The notes below the pieces were generated by a model, which saw nothing but the letters and a program-made list of their open reading frames with translations, did no database searches and had not been told where the DNA came from. Of a DNA stretch of 64,000 nucleotides, positions 45,621-56,500 are shown in pieces. Position numbers and translations under genes: made by a program. Position 1 is the first letter of the stretch. Each line of letters starts with the position of its first letter. The stretch is from an uncultured Clostridia bacterium (lineage in GTDB: Bacteria; Bacillota; Clostridia; Christensenellales; UBA1242), in the NCBI GenBank assembly GCA_947062475.1, contig CAMSQA010000006.1, forward strand, positions 1-64,000, given 5' to 3'.

Positions 45621-46741
45621 TGTTTAAGAAGGGCAGAACTTGCGTTAAAGTCAAAGGACTAAATCAAGAACGTGCAATAAATAATATAGTCAAAAAAATT
45701 AAAATTTACAATTACAACCGAATTGAACATGATGTTTGCGAATTTGAAGTGGATTTTTCAAATCATAAAGTTTTAATACAAATACTCGCTGAAGCAAATC
45801 TTGAAATAACCAAAATTTCACATCAAGGAATTTTATCAAATTTTAAAAGATTATTATGTAGTTATGGAATCATAGTTGCACTTTTGATTTGTAGCATTTT
45901 TTATTGCTTGCAATATTCATTTATTTTAAAAATTGATGTATTTGGTTTGGATAAGAAGGCTTCAGGTGAGATTATTTCATTTGTAAATAAAAATATGAGT
46001 AGTAGATATAAAGGCAAGATTGATACAAAACAAATTGAATTTAATGTCAAAAAAAATTTTGAAGAAGTCAGTTCAATAAGTGTTGCGATAATTGGACAAA
46101 GCTTAATAATAAATATAAATGAAGCAGTCATCCCAGAAGAAATGAAGGAAGGAGAGGCAATAATTTGTCAATTTGATGGTCTTATCACCGATATTAATCT
46201 TGTGCAAGGCACTTTAGCAGTGGATGTTGGAGATATTGTTCAGAAAGGCGATATACTCGTTCATCCATACATTATTGACGCAGAAGGAAAGCAGAGAATG
46301 GTTGCCCCTAAGGCAGAAATATATGCGGATATTTGGCTTAGCGGAATTGAAAACCATTATGAGCATTATACTTCAACAGAACGAACAGGTAAAAAGTTTG
46401 TAAAAAGTGAAATTTATATTGGCAAAATTTTGTTATATTCAAATTCTGCTATCTTTCCATTTGAAGAATATCAGACAGAAGAAAATATCATCTGCCTTAC
46501 CAAAAACAATATTCTTCCTTTGTATAGAAAAAATATAATATGTTATCAAACAGAAACTAAAGTAATAGATGAGAAATTTTCAGCAGTCCAAGATCAAATA
46601 ATTGAAAAAGCTCGCAAAAAAGCCTTGATTTTTTTGAAAGAAAATGAGATAATTAAAGAAGAAAATTACACAATAAGAGAAGAGGACGGATTTCATCAAA
46701 TTGAATTTGTGCTGACTGTCAATCGAAACATAGGAGGATAA
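45620..46741 (+). CDS. yqfD: sporulation protein YqfD
   Basis: YqfD-like domain order, after yqfC. Confidence 0.8.
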   Translation: MFKKGRTCVKVKGLNQERAINNIVKKIKIYNYNRIEHDVCEFEVDFSNHKVLIQILAEANLEITKISHQGILSNFKRLLCSYGIIVALLICSIFYCLQYSFILKIDVFGLDKKASGEIISFVNKNMSSRYKGKIDTKQIEFNVKKNFEEVSSISVAIIGQSLIININEAVIPEEMKEGEAIICQFDGLITDINLVQGTLAVDVGDIVQKGDILVHPYIIDAEGKQRMVAPKAEIYADIWLSGIENHYEHYTSTERTGKKFVKSEIYIGKILLYSNSAIFPFEEYQTEENIICLTKNNILPLYRKNIICYQTETKVIDEKFSAVQDQIIEKARKKALIFLKENEIIKEENYTIREEDGFHQIEFVLTVNRNIGG

Positions 46742-47215
46742 ATGTATATAAATTTTGAAGGAGTGGGGCATAAATATAGAAAGCTTATTAAAAAAATTTA
46801 TAGTAAGGCAATGTTTGTCACTGACAATGTAATTGAAAACTCATGGCTGACAATTTCTTTTGTATCAAAAGAGCGTATTCAAGAACTTAATAAGCTTTAT
46901 CGTAAAGTTGACAAATGCACAGATGTTTTGTCATTCCCTATGCTTGATATTGTTTATCCACAAAAATTAAAAGATTTTATGGATGAGTTTTCACCAGATG
47001 GTTCATTATACATCGGCGATGTCGTCATATGTCCTAAGATTGCAAAACAACAGGCAAAAAGTTTCAAGCATAGCAAAAAAAGGGAAATAGGATTTTTGGC
47101 TTTGCATGGACTTTTGCATTTGCTTGGTTTTGATCACATAGAAACTGAAGATGAAAAAATTATGATGGAAATGAGCAATAAAATTCTTGATGAGCTTAAC
47201 ATTAAAAGGAGCTGA
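46742..47215 (+). CDS. ybeY: rRNA maturation endoribonuclease YbeY
   Basis: HGLLHLLGFDH motif. Confidence 0.95.
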   Translation: MYINFEGVGHKYRKLIKKIYSKAMFVTDNVIENSWLTISFVSKERIQELNKLYRKVDKCTDVLSFPMLDIVYPQKLKDFMDEFSPDGSLYIGDVVICPKIAKQQAKSFKHSKKREIGFLALHGLLHLLGFDHIETEDEKIMMEMSNKILDELNIKRS

Positions 47216-47217
47216 AG

Positions 47218-48054
47218 ATGTTTTATAGTGGATATGTGGCACTTATAGGAAAACCAAATGCTGGCAAAAGCAGTTTAGTAAATGCTCTTGTTGGAGAAAA
47301 AGTTGCAATTATTTCACGAAAACCCCAAACAACAAGAGATAATATTTTAGGCATGTATAATCGAGAGGATTGTCAAATTATTTTTGTTGATACACCTGGT
47401 GTTCATCACAGTAAAAATAATCTTGATAAATCAATGATGAAAAATGTGCGTTCGGCAATTGCAGGGGTTGACTTAGTTTTATATCTTATAGACGGGACTT
47501 TAATACCAGATGAGGAAGAACTTGACTATATAAATCATATCTCTTGTGATAAAATGGTTGTAAGGACAAAAATAGATATTAAAAATCAAAAGCCCTTTGA
47601 TAGTGATTTAAATATCTCATCAAAAACAGGAGAGAATTTAGATATACTTATCGAAAAAATAAAGAAACATTTAACTGTCACTGATAAACCTTTTTATATT
47701 TATCCACCTGACTATTATACTGACAGAAGTGTGAAGTATATCATAGCAGAAGAAATAAGAGAAAATGCACTAAATAATCTTGAAAGAGAAATACCTCATG
47801 GCGTTGCTGTTGAAATTATAAAATTTGATGAGAGAGATGAGATTGTTTATATTGATGCAGATATAATTTGTGAACAGGATAGTCATAAGGGCATCATCAT
47901 AGGTAAGGGCGGAAGTCTACTGAAGAAAATTGGCATGAATGTGAGAAAGTTTGCAGAAGCACTTCTTGAGAAAAAGGTCATGTTAAAACTATTTGTGAAA
48001 GTTGAAAAAGACTGGAGAAATAAACCACAAAAAATAAAAAATCTAGGATATTAA
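47218..48054 (+). CDS. era: GTPase Era
   Basis: GYVALIGKPNAGKSSLVNALVGEKVAIIS; KH domain IIIGKGG. Confidence 0.97.
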   Translation: MFYSGYVALIGKPNAGKSSLVNALVGEKVAIISRKPQTTRDNILGMYNREDCQIIFVDTPGVHHSKNNLDKSMMKNVRSAIAGVDLVLYLIDGTLIPDEEELDYINHISCDKMVVRTKIDIKNQKPFDSDLNISSKTGENLDILIEKIKKHLTVTDKPFYIYPPDYYTDRSVKYIIAEEIRENALNNLEREIPHGVAVEIIKFDERDEIVYIDADIICEQDSHKGIIIGKGGSLLKKIGMNVRKFAEALLEKKVMLKLFVKVEKDWRNKPQKIKNLGY

Positions 48055-48174
48055 ACTAGATTTTTTTAATGTAAAAAAATATGAATTATAAGAAAATATC
48101 TAAAAAATGACATTATTTTTGTTATTTTTTTGAATTTAACTATGTTTTTTTAATAATTTTAATTAAATATCTTC

Positions 48175-49044
48175 TTATTCTATTATTTCAACTTCACACT
48201 CAAGATCGACGTTAAAGCATTTTTTGACCTGTCTTTTGCATATGTCAATAAGAAATTTGACATCTTGAAAAGAAGCATTATTTTTATTAATGATGAAGTT
48301 TGCATGAACAGGCGAAATTTCTGCACCACCTTTTTCATAGCCCTTTAGACCACAACTCTCAATAAGTTTTCCAGCAAATTGAAAAGGAGGATTTTTAAAA
48401 ACAGATCCGCAACAAAAACCTTTTGGTTGTGAAAGATTTCTTTTTATCATGCAGTTTGAAAGAGTATTTTTTATATGATAGTATTTGCTTTTATTTAAGT
48501 TAAACTTAGCAGATAGAATGATGCAATTATTCAAATTTGTTTTGTGATAAGAATATTCTATATTTTCTTTTTGAAGTTTTATTACATTTCCATTGCAGAA
48601 AACTTTGACATATTCAAGATAGTCGAAAATACTTCTTCCAAACGCAGAAGCATTCATTTTGATAGCACCACCAAGTGTTGCTGGAATTGAAGAAAGTTCT
48701 TCAAAGCCTGAGTAACAGCGTTTGTAAGTATAATGAAAAATTTTTGCAAGCGGGGTTGATGCAGAAACATAAAGGCTGTCACCTTTCATAAAAATTTCTT
48801 GTTGCATTCCTTTTGTTGAGATGGCAAATATTTTGGCTTTGTCGCTTATTAAAAGATTAGTGCCATTTCCAAGAATGATGAATGGTAGTTTATATGTTTT
48901 TAAAAATTGATATATATTTTTTAGTTCTGTTTCATTTTTTGGATAAAACGCACCACAAATATTTCCAGCTGTTTTAATTGTTGTTAAATTTGAAATGCGT
49001 TCATTTTCTATGTATTTCGTTTTTGATATTATTTTTTTGTTCAT
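48175..49044 (-). CDS. murB: UDP-N-acetylenolpyruvoylglucosamine reductase
   Basis: TTIKTAGN, LGNGTNLLISD, IPATLGGAIKMNASAFG. Confidence 0.93.
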   Translation of the reverse strand: MNKKIISKTKYIENERISNLTTIKTAGNICGAFYPKNETELKNIYQFLKTYKLPFIILGNGTNLLISDKAKIFAISTKGMQQEIFMKGDSLYVSASTPLAKIFHYTYKRCYSGFEELSSIPATLGGAIKMNASAFGRSIFDYLEYVKVFCNGNVIKLQKENIEYSYHKTNLNNCIILSAKFNLNKSKYYHIKNTLSNCMIKRNLSQPKGFCCGSVFKNPPFQFAGKLIESCGLKGYEKGGAEISPVHANFIINKNNASFQDVKFLIDICKRQVKKCFNVDLECEVEIIE

Positions 49045-49135
49045 ATAAAACAACTTATGACTTTGGATGCAAACTTGTTATAAAAAAGAAAACAAAAATT
49101 TATCTCTTTTAAATCTTTTTTTCATATATAATAAT

Positions 49136-50503
49136 ATGCTTAGTAAATTTAATTCATTTTATATTATGGGAATTGGTGGAATAAGTATGTCTGCTATTGC
49201 ACAAATTTTAAAAAATAATAATTTCCAAATATATGGTTCTGATTTAGTTGATTCTGAATTGATAGAAAAACTTAAAGATGAAAATATAGAGATAATGATA
49301 GGTCATGCACCTGAGTTTGTTGATAAGTGTGATGCTGTGATAAGAACGGGGGCAATAGGCGATGATGACAGTGATATTATACTTGCAAAAAAATTAAATA
49401 AACCAATATTTTCAAGAGCGGAGATTTTAGGAGAGATTACAAAAAAATATAAGCTTATTTCAATTTCTGGCTCTCATGGTAAGACCACGACAACTGGTAT
49501 GATTGCCTCAATATTATTGTCCGCTGGCAAAGATCCAACAATTCATATAGGAGGCATTCTAAACAACATAAATTCCAATTTATATATTGGGAAAAGTGAT
49601 ATTTTTGTGACTGAAGCATGTGAATATAAGGATAGTTTTTTGACATTGAAAAACTATATTTCTATCATTTTAAATATTCAAGAAGATCATCTTGACTATT
49701 TTAAAAATCTAGACAACATTTTTCGTTCTTTTAATAAGTTTGTAGACAATACTTCTATCGATGGTATTGTTATATACAATTTAGATGAATATGACAGCAG
49801 GTTGAAATTGCCTGAAAATTCATTATCTTTTGGATTTAAAGATGGGGCAGTTTTTCAGGCAAAAAATATTGAAGAATATTCAGTAGGTAAATATTGCTTT
49901 GATTTGTTTTATAATGGTGAAAAACTTGATAAATTGTTTTTACCTTGTTATGGAAAACATAATGTCTATAATGCACTGGCAAGCTGTGCATGTGCACTTT
50001 CTTTGAATATTGAAATAGAGCAGATTAAAAAGGGCTTAAATAATTTCTTAGGAATAAAACGAAGAAATGAACAAATTTGCGACTATAACGGACATTTCAT
50101 AATTCATGATTATGCCCATCATCCTGCTGAAATTGAAGCATCTATAAAAGCGTTACGGGAAATATGCAGAAATGAAAGATTAATAGTGGTTTTTCAGCCT
50201 CATACTTTCACAAGAACGAAAACGTTGTTTAATCAATTTTTAAAATGTTTTGATATGTGCGATGAGGTTTGGCTTTTGCCAATTTATCCTGCACGCGAAA
50301 AACCGATAGAAGGTGTCACATCTGAGAATTTGTCACAAAAAATCGAAGAAAATGGTAAAAAAAGCCGATATTTTAATGATTTTTCCTCTTGTAAGCAAGA
50401 AATATTGAAAGAAATTGATAAAACTGCTGTGATTGCTATTCTAGGTGCAGGTGATATTGAAAAGCTTGCCTATCAATTGAAGGAACATTATGACGATAAA
50501 TAA
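49136..50503 (+). CDS. murC: UDP-N-acetylmuramate--L-alanine ligase
   Basis: MGIGGISMSAIA, GSHGKTTTTGM, HDYAHHPAEI. Confidence 0.97.
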   Translation: MLSKFNSFYIMGIGGISMSAIAQILKNNNFQIYGSDLVDSELIEKLKDENIEIMIGHAPEFVDKCDAVIRTGAIGDDDSDIILAKKLNKPIFSRAEILGEITKKYKLISISGSHGKTTTTGMIASILLSAGKDPTIHIGGILNNINSNLYIGKSDIFVTEACEYKDSFLTLKNYISIILNIQEDHLDYFKNLDNIFRSFNKFVDNTSIDGIVIYNLDEYDSRLKLPENSLSFGFKDGAVFQAKNIEEYSVGKYCFDLFYNGEKLDKLFLPCYGKHNVYNALASCACALSLNIEIEQIKKGLNNFLGIKRRNEQICDYNGHFIIHDYAHHPAEIEASIKALREICRNERLIVVFQPHTFTRTKTLFNQFLKCFDMCDEVWLLPIYPAREKPIEGVTSENLSQKIEENGKKSRYFNDFSSCKQEILKEIDKTAVIAILGAGDIEKLAYQLKEHYDDK

Positions 50504-50570
50504 AAATAGATGGCTATTGACTAAATTTTTGATATATGATATAATTTTCTTATACATTAATGAGGAAATT

Positions 50571-51143
50571 ATGAATAAATATTTTGAAAATATGAATATT
50601 GAGACTTTTGTTGGAATGAAGTTTGGAGAAAACAACAGGGATTATGATTATCAAGTAGCAGCTGCAAAAAAGGATATAGACAAATTATCTTTTATTATCA
50701 TTGAAAACAGTGAAAGTTATAATCAAAATCAATTGCAAATTGTTGAGCAACTGCAAGATGAGACTTTAAAAGAAGATTATGATAAAGTTTTAAGAATGGT
50801 TTGTGATAGTAAAAATATAGATAATTCTTTGCGTTTTGTTGAAATTAAAATTAAAAATCCATTATTAAGAGCAAACAATAGCGATATTTACAGTGTTTCA
50901 ACAAGATGTGATATTGCTGATGATCTTCTTTGTTTTAGAATAAAAGAAAATAATTTTTTTTCAAAAGATGATATAAAAAAAGAATTAACAAGCAAAAATT
51001 TTTTAAATGATTTAAGAAAACTTTTCTTTAAGGTTTTTGGTGATGAATACAAAAAAGAGCTAAATGATTATTATTGCACTTTAGCAAAAGATAATTGTGA
51101 AAAAAACAAATCACAAGATATTGAAGATGAAAAAGTTATATAA
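50571..51143 (+). CDS. hypothetical protein
   Basis: Promoter TTGACT(50517)-N17-TATAAT(50540), GAGG RBS. Confidence 0.6.
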   Translation: MNKYFENMNIETFVGMKFGENNRDYDYQVAAAKKDIDKLSFIIIENSESYNQNQLQIVEQLQDETLKEDYDKVLRMVCDSKNIDNSLRFVEIKIKNPLLRANNSDIYSVSTRCDIADDLLCFRIKENNFFSKDDIKKELTSKNFLNDLRKLFFKVFGDEYKKELNDYYCTLAKDNCEKNKSQDIEDEKVI

Positions 51144-51231
51144 AAAATATTTATAAAATAAAAAAACTCCATTGTTTGAAATATGGAGTTTTTTAAAGTT
51201 ATAAAGCATAACTATAAATTTGAAATTTTTA

Positions 51232-52602
51232 TTAGTTTCTTTCAAACTCTTCTTGAAGATTTCTTCTCTTTTTCGTAAGTTCGCGATAAGATTTTTTGAT
51301 TGGCTTATTCATATTTAGTTGTTGGCTAAATTTTTTATATAAATTGATATTGTCATTTTCAAGTTCTATAAAAGTTCCAAGATTTTCAACTTCATCAATT
51401 CTTAATATTTTACCATCTAAAAGGTAGGTGGTTCTTGTCTTTTCGACTATGTCAGAGGCTAAAAAGCCACCATTTTTAAAATATGACATCATTTTGTCAC
51501 TTTGCCTATTTTCTTTTGAAAAAGAAGTTAAATCATAGCTTTCAATTTTTCTTGAAAAATTGCTATCTTGAAATTTGAATGTGAGTTTTGTGATTAGGTT
51601 GTCTATTTCTCTTAAAGAAATTGAAAGATTGAAAGGTGCTTCATTGTTTTTATTTTCTAAATAATAATCTTTTTGTTTGCAAACATCAATTTTTTTAGCT
51701 CCAAGTGAGTTTAAATTATTGTGAACAGCATTGGTAGAAGAAAATTTCACCTGTTTTTGAGAATTTTTAGCATTCACTTCTTTTTCTGTGAGGCTGGTGT
51801 TTAAAATATATTTTGCATTATTCAAGGTTGGCAGTATAAACTTGGCATAAGCAGGCATGATAACATCCAAAAATGATATCAATATTAATTCTGGGGTAAG
51901 CTTGCTTCTTTGCTGTAAGATATCACGATTAAGTCTGCGAGAGAGCAAAGTATTAGGGTCACAATCAATGGCGGCTGTGACATAATCGATGTCTTGCAAC
52001 TTTGATAACAACTCATCTCTTAAAGCATATAGACCTTCGACGATAAGCAAATCATAATCTTTGCTATTGATTTCTATAGATTTATCGATTTCACTGCTGT
52101 GAAAACTATATTGAGGAAGGGTGGTTATCTCTTTATTTAATATAGATTTAATTTTGCTTGCAAGTAAATCAAAGTCGATTGCAAAAGGTTCATCAAAATT
52201 CATGTTTGCAAACTGATATAAAATCTCATCTATAAATTTATCTTGGTCTACGACAGGAATGTAAGGAGAAATTAATTTTTTAAAATTATCGATTTGTTCT
52301 CCTTTCAATTTTTCCTGCAAAGGGAAGCTTAATGTAATTTGTTTTAAAATAATAGAGATTTCATTTGTGAAATTTTTATATTTAATAAAAGGTTCTTTTT
52401 GAATAGTCTTTTCAACAGCAATCTTTGCAACACCTTTATAAAAATTATCAGCAGACACTAATAAAACACCATTGTTTTTTGATAAATATCCTGTAAGACG
52501 TTCGCTATTAAAACTTTTACCTGAACTGCTTGCACCAGCAATTAAAATTAAATTTTTTCCTTTTTGAACCTCTTTTTCAATCGCTTCCATCCATTTTTTC
52601 AT
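51232..52602 (-). CDS. uridine-kinase-like P-loop kinase fused to CYTH-like domain
   Basis: AGASSSGKSF Walker A; C-terminal EKTRTTYLLDGKILRIDEVENLGTFIELE is CYTH-like. Confidence 0.65.
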   Translation of the reverse strand: MKKWMEAIEKEVQKGKNLILIAGASSSGKSFNSERLTGYLSKNNGVLLVSADNFYKGVAKIAVEKTIQKEPFIKYKNFTNEISIILKQITLSFPLQEKLKGEQIDNFKKLISPYIPVVDQDKFIDEILYQFANMNFDEPFAIDFDLLASKIKSILNKEITTLPQYSFHSSEIDKSIEINSKDYDLLIVEGLYALRDELLSKLQDIDYVTAAIDCDPNTLLSRRLNRDILQQRSKLTPELILISFLDVIMPAYAKFILPTLNNAKYILNTSLTEKEVNAKNSQKQVKFSSTNAVHNNLNSLGAKKIDVCKQKDYYLENKNNEAPFNLSISLREIDNLITKLTFKFQDSNFSRKIESYDLTSFSKENRQSDKMMSYFKNGGFLASDIVEKTRTTYLLDGKILRIDEVENLGTFIELENDNINLYKKFSQQLNMNKPIKKSYRELTKKRRNLQEEFERN

Positions 52603-52734
52603 GATAAACCTCTTAAATTAATTTATATAAAAATAATATTACAAAATTAGCAAAATGTCAAGATTAAAAAGAATAAGCAAAATTAAATAGGATAATTTCA
52701 TTGAAATTATTAAATGATGTGATATAATAGGCTT

Positions 52735-53244
52735 ATGAAATTAGTTTGGAAAAACTCATCTCTCCAAGAAAATAATTTGGTTATGGAATGGCTGTCAGCA
52801 GATGATAGACAAATGCTTTGCATGAAAGATAAAGATTGGAATGATACTGCAAAAGATATTGAAGAATGTTTGAGATATGCTGATTATGGTCAATTTAAAA
52901 ATCTTATTGGATATCTTGATGCTAAGCCTGCAGTAGCTGTTATGCTTGGAGTTGAAAATTCTGGTGAGGTATTACATATTTACAACATTGCAGTAAATCC
53001 TTCTCAAAGAAAAAAGGGAATTGCATATAAGGCAGTAAAGGAAATATTGCAAAATCCCGAAAAATTTGATTTGAGAAAAACTTATCATATTATCAAGGCT
53101 TCAATATTGCCTGAAAATAAAGCAAGTTTAAAATTGTTCAACAAAGCAGGACTTTCAAATTTGATAAATGAGGATGAATATATTGTTGCAAGCAAAGATC
53201 TTCGCTTGCAGGAAAAATATGATTATGATGAATTTACTATTTGA
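52735..53244 (+). CDS. GNAT family N-acetyltransferase
   Basis: IYNIAVNPSQRKKGIAYKAVKEIL. Confidence 0.8.
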   Translation: MKLVWKNSSLQENNLVMEWLSADDRQMLCMKDKDWNDTAKDIEECLRYADYGQFKNLIGYLDAKPAVAVMLGVENSGEVLHIYNIAVNPSQRKKGIAYKAVKEILQNPEKFDLRKTYHIIKASILPENKASLKLFNKAGLSNLINEDEYIVASKDLRLQEKYDYDEFTI

Positions 53245-53389
53245 TTTAAAAAAAACTAAAAAACGCATCCGAAAATAATGGTGCTTTTTCTGTGAATAAT
53301 CTCAATTTTAAAAAATAATTAATAAGAATTTTGTCAAAAGAGATTTAATATAAATGATATATGATATAATCAAATTAATGATTGGTGAT

Positions 53390-53480
53390 AAAAAAAGAGA
53401 AAACTTAAAAAAGTTTTCTCCTTTTCCCGCCAATGCAGTAATGATTAGAATACATTTATTTGAACTCGTTATGTTATTCC
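53390..53480 (-). ncRNA. tracrRNA
   Basis: 5'-GGAAUAACAUAACGAGUUCAAAU.. anti-repeat pairs with repeat 5' part (6-bp lower stem, GA/GAGU bulge, 12-bp upper stem); terminator GAGAAAACTT-TTTT-AAGTTTTCTC-T7. Confidence 0.85.
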
Positions 53481-53486
53481 ATAGAT

Positions 53487-53515
53487 AATATAACAGATTT
53501 TTACAAAGGAGTCAA
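53487..53515 (-). promoter_or_regulatory. tracrRNA promoter
   Basis: Minus strand TTGACT(53510-53515)-N17-TATATT(53487-53492). Confidence 0.8.
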
Positions 53516-53520
53516 GGGAA

Positions 53521-56500
53521 ATGACAAAATTTTTTTTAGGTTTAGATATAGGGACAAATAGTTGCGGATGGGCTGTGACAGACGAAAATTATAATTTACT
53601 TCGTCGCAAAGGAAAAGATTTGTGGGGAGTGAGACTTTTTGAAGGCGCAAAAGCTGCACAAGAAAGACGTGAAATTAGGACTAATAGACGTCGCCATGAT
53701 AGAAAAAAATTGGAATTATCTTGGGTGAGAGATATCTTTGCAGATGAGATTGCAAAAGTTGACAAAGATTTTCTCACAAGGGTGAAATATAGCAACTTGT
53801 GGTTGGAAGACAAAATGAAAATGTCAAGTTCTTTAAAAAGCAAGGACTCGCTTTTTCATGGAGAAATTGATGGCAAGATTTGGACTGATAGCGATTATTA
53901 TGAAAAATATCCAACAATTTATCATCTCAGAAAAGAGTTAATAGAAAGTCCTGCAAAGGACATCAGATTGCTATATTTGGCAGTTCATAATATAATAAAA
54001 CATCGTGGTCATTTTTTATATGGGGGCAATTTTGGAGAAAATATAAATTTTCTTTCCACTTTCAATGATCTGCTTAGTGATTATGCAAATTTTTTAGACC
54101 AAGAAGATGGATTAATCGAGACAAAATTCTTGTCAGAAAACGAAGTTGAAGAAATTTTAAAATGTATTAAAAGCAAGAGTGGTGTGAGAGCTACAAAACT
54201 CAAATTTAATGAAATTTTTGATGCGAAAACCAAGTCGGAAAAAGCTTTGGTTGGTGCATTTGTAGATGGAAATCTTAATCTTGAATATTTGTTTGATGAG
54301 GAAATAGAGGAAGGAAAATTAAATTTTAAAGATGAAGCTGTTGAAGATATATTGGAAGAACTTAGTGGCGTTTTGTCAGAGCAGCAATTATCATTGATAT
54401 ATAAAATACAAGAGATATATTCGACTATTCAGTTGAAAATAATTCTTTCTGACCATGATTATATCTGTCAAGCAATGGTCGAAAGTTATGAAGAACATGA
54501 AAGACAACTGCAAAAATTTAAAAAATTTATTAAAAAATATTATCAAGATGAATACAACAATATCTTTAGAAATCCTAGAGATGGAAAAGATTCAGATAAA
54601 AATGTAGGCTATACTCAATATGTAAACTGCAATTTGACAAATGGCAAAAAACAGGTGGTTGACTTAAACGTCCCAAGCAGAGCGAAGGAAGAGTTTTATA
54701 AATATGTGAAAAAAATACTTTCAAATACCCCAAAAAACTTGCAAGATGATCAAATGAAAGAGAAATTTGAAGGAGAAAAAGATTATTTTCTTTCACTGAT
54801 TCAAGAAGATAGATTTTTGCCAAAACAAAGATCAAAAGCAAACAGTGTTTTTCCAAATAAGCTATATGAAAAAGAACTTAAAAAAATTCTTTCAATGAGT
54901 GCTGAAAAATTTACATTTTTAAATGAAATCGACACTTCTTGTGGTCTTTCAAATTCACAAAAGCTGATGCAGATTTTATCTTTCAGAGTGCCATATTTTG
55001 TGGGGCCAATAGGGCAAAATTTAGAAGGACAGTTGCATGGATGGGCAGAAAAAATTTCAAATATCGACTATAAACCATGGACATTAAGTAAAATTGTCGA
55101 TTTTGATAATGCTGAAGATGCTTTTATTAGAAGAATGACAAACAAGTGTTCATATTTAAAAGATAAAGACGTTTTGCCAAAAAATTCAATTCTTTATTCA
55201 AAATTTAGAGTTTTAAACGAACTTAACAAACTTAGAATAAATGGCAATCAAATTTCTGTAGACCTCAAGAAAAAACTTTTTGAAGAACTTTTTTGTCTTT
55301 TGCCAAAGGTATCAACTAAAGACGTTAAAAAATTTTTGATACGAGAGGGATTATTTTCTATAAATGAAATCAATGATATCGAGCTTAGCGGCGTTGATAA
55401 AGAATTTGCAAATAATTTTTCAAGTTATACAAAACTTGCAAATCATTCAATTTTTGGCAATGAATTTGTAGATAAGCATATTCAAGAGCTAGAAAAAATT
55501 ATCAAATATCATACAATAATTTCAGATAAAAACAGATTAGATAAAAGAATTAGAAGAGAATTTTCTGAAATTTTCACTGATGAGCAATTTAAATATCTAA
55601 AAGGTTTAAATTTCAAAGACTGGGGAGCATTATCATATGAATTTTTGTGTGGAATAAAGTTTGCAAATAGAGAAACAGGCGAAATTACTACAATTATAGA
55701 TGAAATGTGGGAAACAAATCAAAATCTTCAAGAAATTTTAAACAATGGCAAGTATACAATCTCAGAAAAGTTATTTAAAAGCAATGAGAAGTCATTAAAA
55801 AATATAATTTATGATGATGTGGAAGCACTTTATTGTTCGCCTGCTGTAAAAAGAGGGGTGTGGCAAGCTATAAAACTTATAAAAGAAATAGTTTCAGTTA
55901 TGGGGGACATGCCTGAAAAAGTGTTTGTTGAAGTGACACGTGAAAATGGAGAAAAAGGTGAGTTAGGACGCAAAAGTCCTCGAAAAAGCAAACTTGAAAA
56001 TTTGTATAATTCTAAAACTTTTAAAAAGAATGTTTTCATTTCTTCACAAGAAATTGCAAGTTTGTTGGAAGAATTAAACAAAAAAGATGTCACAAATTTG
56101 AGAAGCGAAAAATTGTATCTCTATTTCTTACAAGCGGGTAAATGCATGTATTGTGGAGAACCTATTGACTTAAATGATATCTATAATGACAATCTATATG
56201 ATGTCGATCATATAATTCCTCAAGCAATCATAAAGGATGACAGCATAGACAACAAAGTTCTTGTAAAAAGAAAACTCAATGCTGATAAATCTAAAATATA
56301 TCCTTTGCCTTATGAAATTATTGCAAAACAAAAGAGTTTTTGGAAGACATTGCTTGATAATGGCTTTATTTCTAAAGAAAAATATGCGAGACTTATCAGA
56401 ACTTCTCCGCTTACAGAGGATGACTTAGGTCAGTTTATTGCTCGTCAACTTGTTGAAACAAACCAAACTGCAAAAGCTGTAATTGACTTTTTGAAAGCAT

